Counted from the stretch's first letter, positions 1-7,704 are shown. The stretch is 24,548 nucleotides of DNA from TMED26 sp002694075 (GCA_036160575.1 JAYYDT010000059.1:1-24548), one strand, 5' to 3'. The notes: generated by a model not told the origin, from the letters alone. A program made the numbers and translations.

Positions 1-391
1 GAAAGACCGCAACTCCGGTGAACGGCGCGAGCGCACCGAATGGCACCGGGTGGTGATTTTCAATGAAAATCTCGCGCGCGTCGCCGAGCAGTATTTGCGC
101 AAGGGCTCTAAAATCTACGTTGAGGGTCAGTTGCAAACCCGCAAATGGACCGACCAAAATGGCCAGGACCGCTACACCACCGAAGTGGTGTTGCAGCGCT
201 ATCGCGGGGAATTGACCATGCTCGACGGACGCGGTGAAGGAGGCGGCGGCGGCGGTTATGGCGGCGGCGGCGGCTTCAACCAAAACCAAGGCTATGGTGG
301 CGGCGGCGGCGATATGAGCGGCGGCGGCATGGGCGGCGGCGCGGCGCCTGTCGGCGGACCCTCCGACCTGGATGATGAAATCCCCTTCTAA
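1..391 (+). CDS. ssb: Single-stranded DNA-binding protein, 3' part (5' end outside window)
   Basis: SSB coats single-stranded DNA during replication, repair and recombination and recruits partner proteins. The reading frame is already open at the window edge (in frame from base 2), so the N-terminal part of the OB fold is missing. About 129 residues are visible. They include the classic SSB segment TEWHRVVIF, then LRKGSKIYVEGQLQTRKW and QDRYTTEVV, which match bacterial SSB closely. After the OB fold comes a linker of roughly 50 residues made almost entirely of Gly runs with a few Tyr, Asn and Gln. It ends in the acidic tip DLDDEIPF, which in this family binds SSB-interacting proteins. The methyltransferase gene starts inside its last 20 bases. 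Identification is secure; only the start is absent. Confidence 0.97.
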   Translation, partial: KDRNSGERRERTEWHRVVIFNENLARVAEQYLRKGSKIYVEGQLQTRKWTDQNGQDRYTTEVVLQRYRGELTMLDGRGEGGGGGGYGGGGGFNQNQGYGGGGGDMSGGGMGGGAAPVGGPSDLDDEIPF

Positions 392-1247
392 ACCGCCTGG
401 GTCCGCGCCTGAATGTCCCGATTTGGCCTGGGCGCGACCTTATTTTGACCAAAACCAGGCTAAATGGCAGGAACTGGCGCGCGTCAACCCACGCTCGCCG
501 GAATACAACCTGGCCGGGCTACGCGCCGGGACCAGTCGCCTGCATGCGATTGAGGCGAGCGAATTGGGGCCGGTCGATGGCTTGGATGTCCTCCATCTGC
601 AATGTCATTTCGGTGTCGACAGCTTAATCCTGGCTCAGCAGGGCGCGCGGGTAACCGCGTTGGATTTCGCGCCGCGGGCCATCGCCACGGCGCGCGCGCT
701 GGCGGGTGAATTGGGGCTCGACGCGCGATTCGTCGAAGGCAATCTCTATGACGCGCCAACCCTGATCGCGGATCGTTTCGATTTAGTGTTTGTCTCCTGG
801 GGCGCCCTGATCTGGCTTCCCGATATCGTCGAATGGGCGCGCGTCGTCGCCCATTTTGTCAGGCCGGGCGGGCGTTTCTATTTGGCCGAAGGGCATCCGG
901 CGGCGGCCATATTCGATGACGAGCAGCCGCGGGAACTGTCCGTGGCCTATGATTATTTCCACAGCGAGGTGCCAAGCCCGTTTGACAGCGCGGAAAGCTA
1001 TGTCACCGGGACCGAGCCCCTGGCCGTCAGCCGCGGCTATGAGTGGTTTCACCCGATCGGCGATGTGGTGACGGCGCTGATCCAGGCTGGTTTGACGCTC
1101 GATTTCCTGCATGAGCACGACCGTATCGCCTGGCGCGCCCTACCGTTTTTGGAGCCCGCCGAGCGTGGCTTGTGGCGGATGCCGGAGGGGCGGCCGCGCA
1201 TTCCGCTATCGTATTCGCTGAGCGCTCGCAAACCTATTGAAAAATAA
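372..1247 (+). CDS. Class I SAM-dependent methyltransferase
   Basis: A 291-residue protein with a Rossmann-type SAM-binding domain; the methyl acceptor is unknown. Motif I is VLHLQCHFGVDSL (residues about 73-85), a variant of the usual glycine-rich loop in which Cys-His-Phe-Gly replaces the common GxGxG. An acidic motif II residue (Asp98 in ALDFAP) follows, then FDLVFVSWG (about 136-144) and a post-motif PGGRFYLAEG. These fit the Methyltransf_11/25 type. The start overlaps the end of ssb by 20 bases, with two consecutive ATG codons (372 and 375) and no clear Shine-Dalgarno, so translation may depend on coupling to ssb. It lies between ssb and gyrA, so it may be a lineage-specific insertion in that neighbourhood (inference). 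It ends about 145 bases before gyrA and is probably not part of the gyrA transcript. Confidence 0.85.
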   Translation: MMKSPSKPPGSAPECPDLAWARPYFDQNQAKWQELARVNPRSPEYNLAGLRAGTSRLHAIEASELGPVDGLDVLHLQCHFGVDSLILAQQGARVTALDFAPRAIATARALAGELGLDARFVEGNLYDAPTLIADRFDLVFVSWGALIWLPDIVEWARVVAHFVRPGGRFYLAEGHPAAAIFDDEQPRELSVAYDYFHSEVPSPFDSAESYVTGTEPLAVSRGYEWFHPIGDVVTALIQAGLTLDFLHEHDRIAWRALPFLEPAERGLWRMPEGRPRIPLSYSLSARKPIEK

Positions 1248-1253
1248 CAAGAA

Positions 1254-1287
1254 AATAGAGCCGCGCCGAGGTCGTGCCGCGGCTATT
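1254..1287 (+). terminator. Possible terminator hairpin after the methyltransferase
   Basis: Seven bases after the methyltransferase stop, GCCGCG (1260-1265) pairs with CGCGGC (1278-1283) across a 12-base loop. The flanking AATA and TATT can extend the stem across a two-base bulge. There is no clean T run after it, so intrinsic termination is uncertain. Its position between a gene end and the predicted gyrA promoter fits a weak terminator. Confidence 0.35.
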
Positions 1288-1291
1288 CACC

Positions 1292-1320
1292 TTGTCCCGC
1301 GAGCTTGGAAAAGCTATTAT
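1292..1320 (+). promoter_or_regulatory. Predicted sigma-70-type promoter of gyrA
   Basis: TTGTCC (1292-1297) and TATTAT (1315-1320) are separated by exactly 17 bases. This predicts transcription from about 1327 and a leader of roughly 65 bases before the GTG start of gyrA. It is the best -35/-10 pair in the intergenic region and suggests gyrA is transcribed independently of ssb. Confidence 0.5.
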
Positions 1321-1393
1321 CTTATTTCAACGATTCGCTTGCCGCCTGGCTTGAAGGGGCGGCCCCGTTACAGCCACAGAGTGATGCTTATTT

Positions 1394-4210
1394 GTGAGCG
1401 TAGACAGCCCGTCCGATCCTGATATCGCGCCTATCGCCATCGAAGACGAGATGCGCCGATCCTATCTCGATTACGCCATGAGCGTGATCGTGGCGCGCGC
1501 CTTGCCGGATGTGCGCGATGGCTTGAAACCGGTCCATCGACGGATCCTCTACGCCATGAAAGACGGCGGCTACGATTGGTCCAAACCCTATCGCAAATCG
1601 GCGCGTATCGTCGGCGACGTGATGGGTCAATACCATCCCCATGGCGACAGCGCGATTTATGACGCCATGGTCCGCATGGCGCAGGATTTCTCGATGCGTC
1701 TGCCTTTGGTCGACGGTCAGGGCAATTTCGGGTCGATGGACGGCGACCCGCCGGCGGCCATGCGCTATACCGAGGCGCGCCTGGCCAAGGCCGCCGAATT
1801 ACTGTTGCGCGACATCGACAAGGACACCGTCGATTTCGTGCCGAATTATGACGAATCGACGACCGAGCCGGCGGTATTGCCGGCCGAATATCCCAATTTG
1901 CTGGTCAATGGCGCCGGCGGCATCGCCGTTGGCATGGCGACCAACATCCCGCCTCACAATTTGGGCGAGGTGATCGACGCCTGCTGCGCCTATGTCGACA
2001 ATCCGGGTATCACCGTCGACGAGTTGAGCGGCCATGTCACCGGACCGGACTTTCCCACCGGCGGCATTATCCTTGGGCGCGCCGGGATTCGCGACGCCTA
2101 CCACACCGGGCGCGGTTCGGTGGTGTTGCGGGCGAAGGCGACGATCGAGGAAATTCGTAAGGATCGCCAGGCGATCGTGGTTACTGAAATCCCCTATCAG
2201 GTGAACAAGTCGCGCCTGCTGGAGCGGATCGGCGAGATCGTGCGCGACAAAACCGTCGAGGGGATCGCCGATCTCCGCGATGAAAGCGACCGGGACGGCG
2301 TCCGCGTGGTGATCGAGCTGAAGCGCGACGCCGTCGGCGAGGTGGTGCTGAACCAACTGTATCGTTTCAGCCAGCTGCAAACCTCGTTCGGCGTCAACAT
2401 GCTGGCCCTCAACGGTGGACGACCGGAGCAGCTGAACCTGCGCGATGTGATCCAGGCCTTCGTCGCCTTCCGCGAGGATGTTATTACGCGGCGCACCCGC
2501 CATTTGCTGGCCGCCGCACGCGAACGCGCCCACGTTTTGGCCGGTTTGTTGGTGGCCCTGAACAATATCGACGAGGTAATCCAGTTGATCCGCGCCGCGC
2601 CTGACGCGCGGGCGGCGCGCGAGGCGCTGATGGGGCGGACTTGGCCGGCGGAAGAGGTGGTCGATTTCATTCGCATCATCGACGACCCGGGGCATGAAGT
2701 GATCGACGGCGGCTATCGCCTGTCGGAGGCCCAGGCGCGCGCGATTTTGGACCTGCGCCTGCAACGATTGACTGGCTTGGAACGCGATAAATTGGTCGCC
2801 GAGACCGAGGAACTCAGCGCGAAAATCGCCGATTACTTGGAAATTCTGCGTTCCCGGCCGCGTTTGATGGAGGTCCTGCGCGGCGAGTTGGTGGCCGCCA
2901 AGGAAGCCGCCGACACCCCGCGCCGCACGGTCATCGAGGAAAACGAATTCGAGCATGACATCGAAGATTTGATCCAACGCGAGGATATGGTCATCACGGT
3001 GTCGATGAACGGCTACATTAAGCGCGTGCCGCTGTCGACCTATCGCGCTCAGCGGCGCGGCGGCAAGGGGCGGGCCGGCATGGCGACGCGCGACGAAGAC
3101 ACGGTCGCGCGTTTGTTCGTCGCCAATACCCACACCCCGCTGCTGTTCTTCACCTCACGCGGCATGGTTTACCAGATGAAGGTTTACCGTTTGCCGCAAG
3201 GCGCCCCGCAGTCGCGCGGCAAGGCGATGGTCAACCTGTTGCCCTTGGAGGAGGGCGAGTGGATTCAGACCGTCATGCCGCTGCCCGATGACGAGGCGCG
3301 ATGGGCCGAACTCCAGGTGATGTTCGCGACCTCGGCCGGCACCGTGCGCCGCAACGCCATGTCCGATTTCACCAATATCAAGCGGAATGGCAAAATCGCC
3401 ATGAAGTTGGACGCCGGCGACCGGCTGATCAACGTGATGGCCTGCACCGAGGCCAATGACGTGTTGTTGGCGACGCGCGCCGGCAAGGCGATTCGTTTCC
3501 ACGTCGGCGAGGTGCGGGTGTTCCGCGGGCGCGATTCGATGGGCGTGCGCGGCATCCGTCTCGCCGAGGGCGACGAGGTGGTGGCCATGTCGGTGCTTAA
3601 CCACGTCACCTATCAGGAAGTGGCCGGCGGCGAGTCGAACGAGCGCGATGTCTATCTAAAACAAGCGGCCCACCTGCGCCGCGCCCTTGACGAGGCTGGC
3701 GATGACAGCGGCGAAGTCGAGGCGCCCGAGGTGATTTTGAGCGAGGCGCGTTTCGCCGAGTTGGGGGCGCTTGAGGAATTCATCCTGACGATCACCGAAA
3801 AGGGCATGGGCAAGCGCAGTTCCTCCCATGAATATCGACGCACCGGCCGCGGCGGCCAAGGCATCGCCAATATCGACATCTCGGCGCGCGGCGGGCCGGT
3901 GGTGACCACCTTCCCGGTGACCGACAGCGACCAGATTATGATGGTCACCGATGGCGGCCAGGTGATACGGACCGGGGTCGACGAAATCCGCATCGCCGGG
4001 CGTCGCACCCAAGGGGTGTGGGTGTTCCGCGTGGAGGACGACGAACGGGTGGTGTCGGTCAGCCCAATCGCCGAAGAGGACGATGGCGAGAATGGGGAGC
4101 ACGGCGGCGATGACGTCGGCGGCGCGGACGCCGAGGACGCCGGGGATGAAGGCCCCGCTGGTGGGGATGTGGGCGACGACGACACTGGAGACGGGACTCC
4201 GGCCGGTTGA
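1394..4210 (+). CDS. gyrA: DNA gyrase subunit A
   Basis: The breakage-reunion subunit of gyrase (GyrA2GyrB2), which introduces negative supercoils. The protein has 938 residues, longer than the E. coli enzyme. The N-terminal domain opens with SYLDYAMSVIVARALPDVRD. The catalytic tyrosine is Tyr125 in AMRYTEARL. The quinolone-resistance region reads HPHGDSAIYD (81-90), with Ser86 and Asp90 at the positions of E. coli Ser83 and Asp87, so the sensitive-type residues are kept. The GyrA box QRRGGKG begins the C-terminal beta-pinwheel. An insertion of about 60 residues (about 735-800, with ERDVYLKQAAHLRRAL) interrupts the pinwheel, as is common in alphaproteobacteria. The last 45 residues are an Asp/Glu/Gly tail. 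The GTG start fits the family N-terminus; its ribosome-binding site is weak. Only 27 bases separate it from coaD. Confidence 0.99.
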   Translation: MSVDSPSDPDIAPIAIEDEMRRSYLDYAMSVIVARALPDVRDGLKPVHRRILYAMKDGGYDWSKPYRKSARIVGDVMGQYHPHGDSAIYDAMVRMAQDFSMRLPLVDGQGNFGSMDGDPPAAMRYTEARLAKAAELLLRDIDKDTVDFVPNYDESTTEPAVLPAEYPNLLVNGAGGIAVGMATNIPPHNLGEVIDACCAYVDNPGITVDELSGHVTGPDFPTGGIILGRAGIRDAYHTGRGSVVLRAKATIEEIRKDRQAIVVTEIPYQVNKSRLLERIGEIVRDKTVEGIADLRDESDRDGVRVVIELKRDAVGEVVLNQLYRFSQLQTSFGVNMLALNGGRPEQLNLRDVIQAFVAFREDVITRRTRHLLAAARERAHVLAGLLVALNNIDEVIQLIRAAPDARAAREALMGRTWPAEEVVDFIRIIDDPGHEVIDGGYRLSEAQARAILDLRLQRLTGLERDKLVAETEELSAKIADYLEILRSRPRLMEVLRGELVAAKEAADTPRRTVIEENEFEHDIEDLIQREDMVITVSMNGYIKRVPLSTYRAQRRGGKGRAGMATRDEDTVARLFVANTHTPLLFFTSRGMVYQMKVYRLPQGAPQSRGKAMVNLLPLEEGEWIQTVMPLPDDEARWAELQVMFATSAGTVRRNAMSDFTNIKRNGKIAMKLDAGDRLINVMACTEANDVLLATRAGKAIRFHVGEVRVFRGRDSMGVRGIRLAEGDEVVAMSVLNHVTYQEVAGGESNERDVYLKQAAHLRRALDEAGDDSGEVEAPEVILSEARFAELGALEEFILTITEKGMGKRSSSHEYRRTGRGGQGIANIDISARGGPVVTTFPVTDSDQIMMVTDGGQVIRTGVDEIRIAGRRTQGVWVFRVEDDERVVSVSPIAEEDDGENGEHGGDDVGGADAEDAGDEGPAGGDVGDDDTGDGTPAG

Positions 4211-4237
4211 CGCCAAGGCGAGGTGAGGGGAGCTTTC

Positions 4238-4768
4238 ATGTCGGAAAAACAGCGCGTCGGGCTTTATCCCGGCACCTTTGATCCGATCACCAACGGACAT
4301 ATCGATATCATCCGGCGGGCCAGCAAGATCGTCGACCGTTTGGTCATCGGTGTGGCCATCAACGCCGGCAAGGGGCCGCTGTTCACACTGCCGGAACGGA
4401 GCGCCATGGTGCAGGCCGAGATTGACCAAATCATGGCCGACAACAAGGTCAACGGCAATCTCAGCACGATCGAGGTGGTGCCGTTCGAGACCTTGTTGAT
4501 GCATTTCGCCGAATCGCTGGGCGCCGATGTCATCATTCGCGGCCTGCGGGCGGTTTCCGACTTCGAGTACGAGTTTCAGATGACCAGTATGAACGCGCGG
4601 CTCAACCAGCAGGTTGAGACGGTGTTCCTGATGGCCTCCGACCGCCACCAGTTCATCGCCTCGCGCCTGGTCAAGGAAATCGGCATGTTGGGCGGCGATG
4701 TGCGGCCGTTTCTGTCGGAAAGCGTCGCCGATTTGCTGCTCGCCAAGATCGCCGAAAGCCAAGGCTGA
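4238..4768 (+). CDS. coaD: Phosphopantetheine adenylyltransferase
   Basis: CoaD transfers AMP from ATP to 4'-phosphopantetheine, the penultimate step of coenzyme A synthesis, in the cytoplasm. The 176 residues begin MSEKQRVGLYPGTFDPITNGH, which contains the nucleotidyltransferase motif GTFDPxTNGH near residues 12-21. They continue with IIRGLRAVSDFEYE, MNARLNQ and ASDRHQFIASRLVKEI, all typical of the family, and the length is normal. ATG at 4238 is chosen over an in-frame GTG at 4223 because GAGGGGAG lies about six bases upstream of the ATG. It follows gyrA by 27 bases and is probably co-transcribed with it. Confidence 0.98.
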   Translation: MSEKQRVGLYPGTFDPITNGHIDIIRRASKIVDRLVIGVAINAGKGPLFTLPERSAMVQAEIDQIMADNKVNGNLSTIEVVPFETLLMHFAESLGADVIIRGLRAVSDFEYEFQMTSMNARLNQQVETVFLMASDRHQFIASRLVKEIGMLGGDVRPFLSESVADLLLAKIAESQG

Positions 4769-4853
4769 GGCGCGCACGGCCGGCGCCGGCGCCGGGTGGC
4801 GGGGCGCCGAACGAACGCGTTAGACAATTTGACGCGGAAAGGGCATTCGGCGG

Positions 4854-4882
4854 TTGACCCTGCGCCGGCTTGCACCTAGTTT
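4854..4882 (+). promoter_or_regulatory. Predicted promoter of tRNA-Lys
   Basis: TTGACC (4854-4859) and TAGTTT (4877-4882) are spaced by 17 bases. The implied start near 4889 is about seven bases before the mature tRNA 5' end, a normal distance for a tRNA gene. The -35 is strong and the -10 is moderate. Confidence 0.55.
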
Positions 4883-4895
4883 CCCGCTCGAGCGT

Positions 4896-4971
4896 GGGCG
4901 CGTAGCTCAGTTGGTAGAGCATCTGACTTTTAATCAGACGGTCACAGGTTCGAATCCTGTCGCGCTCACCA
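4896..4971 (+). tRNA. tRNA-Lys (anticodon UUU)
   Basis: A 76-base cloverleaf including an encoded CCA. The acceptor stem GGGCGCG pairs with CGCGCTC (one G-U pair). The D-arm contains AGCTCAGTTGGTAGAGC. The anticodon stem TCTGA/TCAGA encloses CTTTTAA, giving anticodon TTT. The T-arm is ACAGG-TTCGAAT-CCTGT. The discriminator base is A. It decodes AAA and AAG lysine codons. The recombinase remnant immediately downstream implies that its 3' end has served as an attachment site. Confidence 0.97.
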
Positions 4972-5027
4972 TCTAACCCTTTGTTTTTCCTAAGCAGACC
5001 GGTTCAGCGGTCAGGTCTCCTTTCGAA

Positions 5028-5060
5028 GGTTAGACACTGTTGGGACCAGGGTTAGACACT
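5028..5060. repeat. Two 11-bp direct repeats next to the recombinase remnant
   Basis: GGTTAGACACT occurs at 5028-5038 and again at 5050-5060, a 22-base period. The shorter core TCTAACC, inverted, also sits directly after the tRNA CCA at 4972-4978. Clusters of short direct repeats beside a tRNA and an integrase gene are typical arm-type binding sites of tyrosine recombinases. That role is inference here, because the second repeat also lies in the recombinase coding frame. Confidence 0.5.
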
Positions 5061-5607
5061 TTTGTTGCCTTTTTGGCTTCTTTGCCCCGTCTCAGTTCAA
5101 GCACCTCGCCGACTTTGCCCATTTTCTTGGTCAAATCGGCATTACGTGAATAGTGGCGGGCCATGTTTTCGGAACTATGGCCCAGCGCGTCGGCGACGGT
5201 GCGCGTGTCAAAGCCTTCTTCCGCCAAGATGTGAGCCACGCTGTGGCGCGCCCGTGCAGGGTTAGGCCAGGTTCGATCTCGCCCTCGGCTTCTAAGCGCG
5301 TCCGCAGCCGCTGCCATGCGGTGTCAAAGCCTGAGACGGACCACGGGCGTCCTTTGGAGGTGGCCGCAAGGGTGATGGCGTCATGAACCGGCGCGGCGTC
5401 TAAAACGGCGCGCAGCGGCGCGATAACGGGCCATTGGACCTTCTGGCCGGTCTTGGCGGTGTTGGCCGCAATCCCCCCGCTCTCGGCGTCATAGGCGGCT
5501 TTGGTCAGGGTCAAGGCGTCGCCCTTGCGTAAACCGGTGTAGGCGCAGATCGCCAACACCACGCGCACGGGGCCGCCGCGATCGGCCTGAGGCGATTCTC
5601 CCCGGTT
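5030..5607 (-). pseudogene. Tyrosine recombinase (phage/island integrase), truncated and frameshifted remnant
   Basis: The catalytic domain of a tyrosine recombinase is visible on the minus strand in two frames. The first (from about 5607) reads RVVLAICAYTGLRKGDALTL, containing the first catalytic Arg, and runs to LTLHG. The second continues RHSVAHILAEEGFDTRTVAD, then LGHSS and ARHYS with the catalytic Tyr, to a stop at 5030. The junction is at 5249-5250, where two bases stand in place of the codon expected between HG and RHS, so one base is missing. An in-frame stop at 5608-5610 and the absence of any N-terminal arm- or core-binding domain show 5' loss. The remnant lies just after tRNA-Lys, reading towards it, as integrases of tRNA-targeting islands often do. 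It is almost certainly inactive; a sequencing error could explain the frameshift but not the truncation. Confidence 0.88.
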
Positions 5608-5671
5608 CTATCGACCCTCGATTTTGCCGGCGGGTCAGCGGCCAGAAGGTGGGCCGAAGCGCGGAAGTAAA

Positions 5672-6379
5672 TTAAGCCGCGTCGGAAACGTTTTGTCGTG
5701 GGCTGATATTTTCCCCAATACCGGCTTTGCGCCAGTTAGCGACCAGCCGGCGTCCGGCTTGGTAGACATGTTCGCGGGCGAGATGTTCCGCACGGGCACT
5801 TTGCCCGCGCGCGATGGCGTCAAAAAGTTCGGCGTGATCGGTGAACGAATTTTTCACCGTCTGCGCGTCATGCCACCTAAACTTAACCGTTTTCAGAAGC
5901 GGGATGGAACGCGATTTTTCGATCAATTCGCAGAGGTGACTGTTACAGGCGTCCGCGAAAATCACTTCATGGAATTGTTCGTTCAAACGGCGCCAGGTGT
6001 CATGGGTCGCTTCGGTCCACTCGGTCCGCTGCGCGATGGTTTCCGTCTCGGTGAGGTTCTGGTGCAGCAGGCCCCGCGCGCCGCTCGACAGGCCGCGTTC
6101 GGCGACGGTGCGGGCGGCGAGCCCCTCAAGCACGGAACGGGCGGCGTAAACCCCTTCGATGTCGTTCGCTGTGTAACTGCGGACGACGTAGCCGCTGTTG
6201 GGCACATAATCCAACAATCCCTCGGCCGCGAGGATCGCCAGCGCGGCGCGCACCGGGGTGCGGGACACCGCGAGAGCGGTCGAGAGTTCGATTTCATTGA
6301 GACGCGCGCCCGGCGCGTAATGACCGTTTAAAATCTTGTCACGCAGAGACAGCACGACTGTTTGAGCGCGAGTTGACAT
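5672..6379 (-). CDS. GntR-family transcriptional regulator, FadR/FCD type; probable local regulator
   Basis: A 235-residue cytoplasmic DNA-binding protein. Residues 1-70 form the winged helix-turn-helix, with LNEIELSTALAVSRTPVRAA followed by the wing LDYVPNSGYVVRSY. The remainder is an all-helical FCD ligand domain. Histidines at about 137 (EQFHEVI), 182 (DHAEL) and 204 (AREHV) are placed like the metal ligands of FCD proteins, which usually sense small carboxylates. The start is supported by GAGG seven bases upstream. It is divergent from a DMT permease, and one copy of the 12-bp repeated site lies between them. The ATTG-N4-CAAT layout of that site is the kind of short palindrome this subfamily binds, so control of the five marked units is likely but not proven. 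The ligand is unknown. Confidence 0.9.
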   Translation of the reverse strand: MSTRAQTVVLSLRDKILNGHYAPGARLNEIELSTALAVSRTPVRAALAILAAEGLLDYVPNSGYVVRSYTANDIEGVYAARSVLEGLAARTVAERGLSSGARGLLHQNLTETETIAQRTEWTEATHDTWRRLNEQFHEVIFADACNSHLCELIEKSRSIPLLKTVKFRWHDAQTVKNSFTDHAELFDAIARGQSARAEHLAREHVYQAGRRLVANWRKAGIGENISPRQNVSDAA

Positions 6380-6444
6380 CCCGATACCTCATCGTTCTCG
6401 GCGTGGCTTTTAGATGAGCCGGCCTGATTTTTCCTGTTCGTCGG

Positions 6445-6480
6445 CGGCGGCCATTTAGGCCGCCGTGTTGTTGTTTTTGT
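6445..6480. terminator. Strong hairpin with a T-rich flank, terminator-like on the plus strand
   Basis: CGGCGGCC (6445-6452) and GGCCGCCG (6458-6465) form a perfect 8-bp GC stem around ATTTA, followed on the plus strand by a T-rich run to 6480. In form it is a plus-strand intrinsic terminator, but no plus-strand gene ends upstream. On the minus strand it lies in the predicted leader of the GntR regulator and has no T run. It could be a relic of lost sequence or a leader structure. Confidence 0.5.
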
Positions 6481-6487
6481 CGTGGCG

Positions 6488-6499
6488 CCGAAATTTCGG
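6488..6499. promoter_or_regulatory. Perfect 12-bp palindrome in the GntR regulator leader
   Basis: CCGAAATTTCGG is a perfect palindrome lying just downstream of the predicted regulator transcription start. It differs from the repeated ATTGTATCCAAT site. It could be an operator for another protein; there is no other copy visible near the other units. Confidence 0.3.
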
Positions 6500-6519
6500 T
6501 TCACGCGACCTTTACAGAT

Positions 6520-6548
6520 ATTATAGCGCATCGGCCAAAATGAGTCAT
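6520..6548 (-). promoter_or_regulatory. Predicted promoter of the GntR regulator
   Basis: On the minus strand, ATGACT (6548-6543) and a consensus TATAAT (6525-6520) are separated by 17 bases. This predicts a leader of roughly 130 bases that contains the palindrome and the hairpin. The 12-bp repeated site lies about 20 bases upstream of the -35, where autoregulation is possible. Confidence 0.55.
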
Positions 6549-6567
6549 CGATGCAAATTTCACCTGG

Positions 6568-6579
6568 ATTGTATCCAAT
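6568..6579. promoter_or_regulatory. Repeated 12-bp operator-like site, copy 1
   Basis: ATTGTATCCAAT lies between the divergent GntR regulator and the DMT permease gene. The arms ATTG and CAAT are an inverted repeat around a 4-base centre. Here and in copy 2 the wider sequence TGGATTGTATCCA is also a perfect inverted repeat around TGT. The same 12 bases recur at 7705, 17965 and 23730, with a one-mismatch copy at 18306. Confidence 0.75.
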
Positions 6580-6653
6580 TTAATTATAGATCAATATATG
6601 TGTACCTTCTTTGTTGTCGCACGGCGCCGACGCGCCAAAGGTCAAGCTGGTTG

Positions 6654-7643
6654 ATGCCTAAAAAATTGCAAGATCCCACTGCGAAGGCTGTCGAAAACCT
6701 TCCTCAATGGCCCTCCTTCGGCCGTCTTGCGATGACCTGCGACGGCGTCTTCAAACCCATCACCGGCTCCTTTGGCGCTCTGCCACGCAATGCGCGCGGC
6801 GCCATCTGGGTGATTATCGCCGGGCTTTTCTTCACCGTGATGACGGCTTTGATCAAAATGATCGGGGACACCATCCCGGTGGTTCAAATTCTGTTGTTTC
6901 GTCAAATCGTCATGACCTGCACGGTGATGCCGGTTCTCGTCCTCGGTTTTCCGGGAAGTTTAAAAACCAATTTTCTGAAGCTGCATTTGGCGCGGGTGAT
7001 GTTCGCGGTTGTCGGCATGACCTGCGGCTTCACGGCGTTGGTCAATTTGCCCTTGGCCGAGGCGACCGCGCTTGGCTTCGCGAAAAGCCTATTTGTGGCG
7101 ATCTTCGCCGTGCTGCTGTTGCGCGAAGTCGCCGGCCCGCGCCGGTGGTTCGCGGTTGTGATCGGGTTTGTGGGGATTTTGATCATGACACAGCCAGGTG
7201 GCGGCGGCTTCAATATCTATTCATTGTTGGCGATCGCCGGCGCGGCTTCGGCGGCGGCGGTCATGGTGATCATTCGCAAAATTTCACAGTTCGAGCGGCC
7301 GGTCACCATTCTCAGCTATCAATCGATCCTGGTGGGGCTGATCATGATCCCGCCGACGCTTGTCTATTGGGTTCAGCCCAGTCTCTATGAATGGCTGGTC
7401 ATGGCCGCCATTGGGGTTCTTTCGGTCTTCGGTCAGCTCGCCAACATCCAAGGCTTTAAAGAGGGTAATGCCTCGGCGGTCGCGCCGATGGATTACACCC
7501 GGCTGGTGTTCGCGGCGATGATCGGTTTCCTCCTGTTCGGCGAAATACCGGAATGGACCACCGCTATCGGGGCCGGTTTGGTCATCGCCACCTCCCTTTA
7601 CACGGTGCGGGCCGAAGCCCGCGCCGGCGAGAGCGCGCTGTAA
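6654..7643 (+). CDS. DMT-superfamily permease with EamA domains
   Basis: An inner-membrane transporter of 329 residues with about ten hydrophobic segments in two EamA repeats, the usual size for this family. It begins its membrane part at GAIWVIIAGLFFTVMTALIK. Other typical elements are PVVQILLFRQIV, LPLAEATALGF with LLLREVAGPRRW, and near the end APMDYTRLVFAAMIGFLLFG. EamA proteins mostly export metabolites or take up small molecules, so the substrate cannot be assigned. ATG at 6654 is chosen because the longer open frame from 6465 would include the operator-like site and a non-membrane stretch unlike the family; the ribosome-binding site (AAGG, about 12 bases upstream) is weak. It is divergent from the GntR regulator. 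Another member of the same family ends the minus-strand operon. Confidence 0.85.
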   Translation: MPKKLQDPTAKAVENLPQWPSFGRLAMTCDGVFKPITGSFGALPRNARGAIWVIIAGLFFTVMTALIKMIGDTIPVVQILLFRQIVMTCTVMPVLVLGFPGSLKTNFLKLHLARVMFAVVGMTCGFTALVNLPLAEATALGFAKSLFVAIFAVLLLREVAGPRRWFAVVIGFVGILIMTQPGGGGFNIYSLLAIAGAASAAAVMVIIRKISQFERPVTILSYQSILVGLIMIPPTLVYWVQPSLYEWLVMAAIGVLSVFGQLANIQGFKEGNASAVAPMDYTRLVFAAMIGFLLFGEIPEWTTAIGAGLVIATSLYTVRAEARAGESAL

Positions 7644-7704
7644 CAGAAATCGCCGTGGGCCAGCCGTGATATTGGACGCGGGTGGCTTTCACCGTAAGAT
7701 ATGG

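Noticed and set aside
1799..3133. A 444-residue minus-strand frame
   Set aside because: It is antisense to gyrA over its whole length and arises from GC-rich codon bias; the protein has no recognisable domain.
3656..4777. A 373-residue minus-strand frame
   Set aside because: Antisense to the end of gyrA and all of coaD, both certain genes.
5624..6331. A 235-residue plus-strand frame
   Set aside because: Antisense to the GntR regulator, whose helix-turn-helix and FCD domains are clear.
6465..6653. N-terminal extension of the DMT permease
   Set aside because: It would place the operator-like site inside coding sequence, and its residues are unlike the family; ATG at 6654 is a better start.
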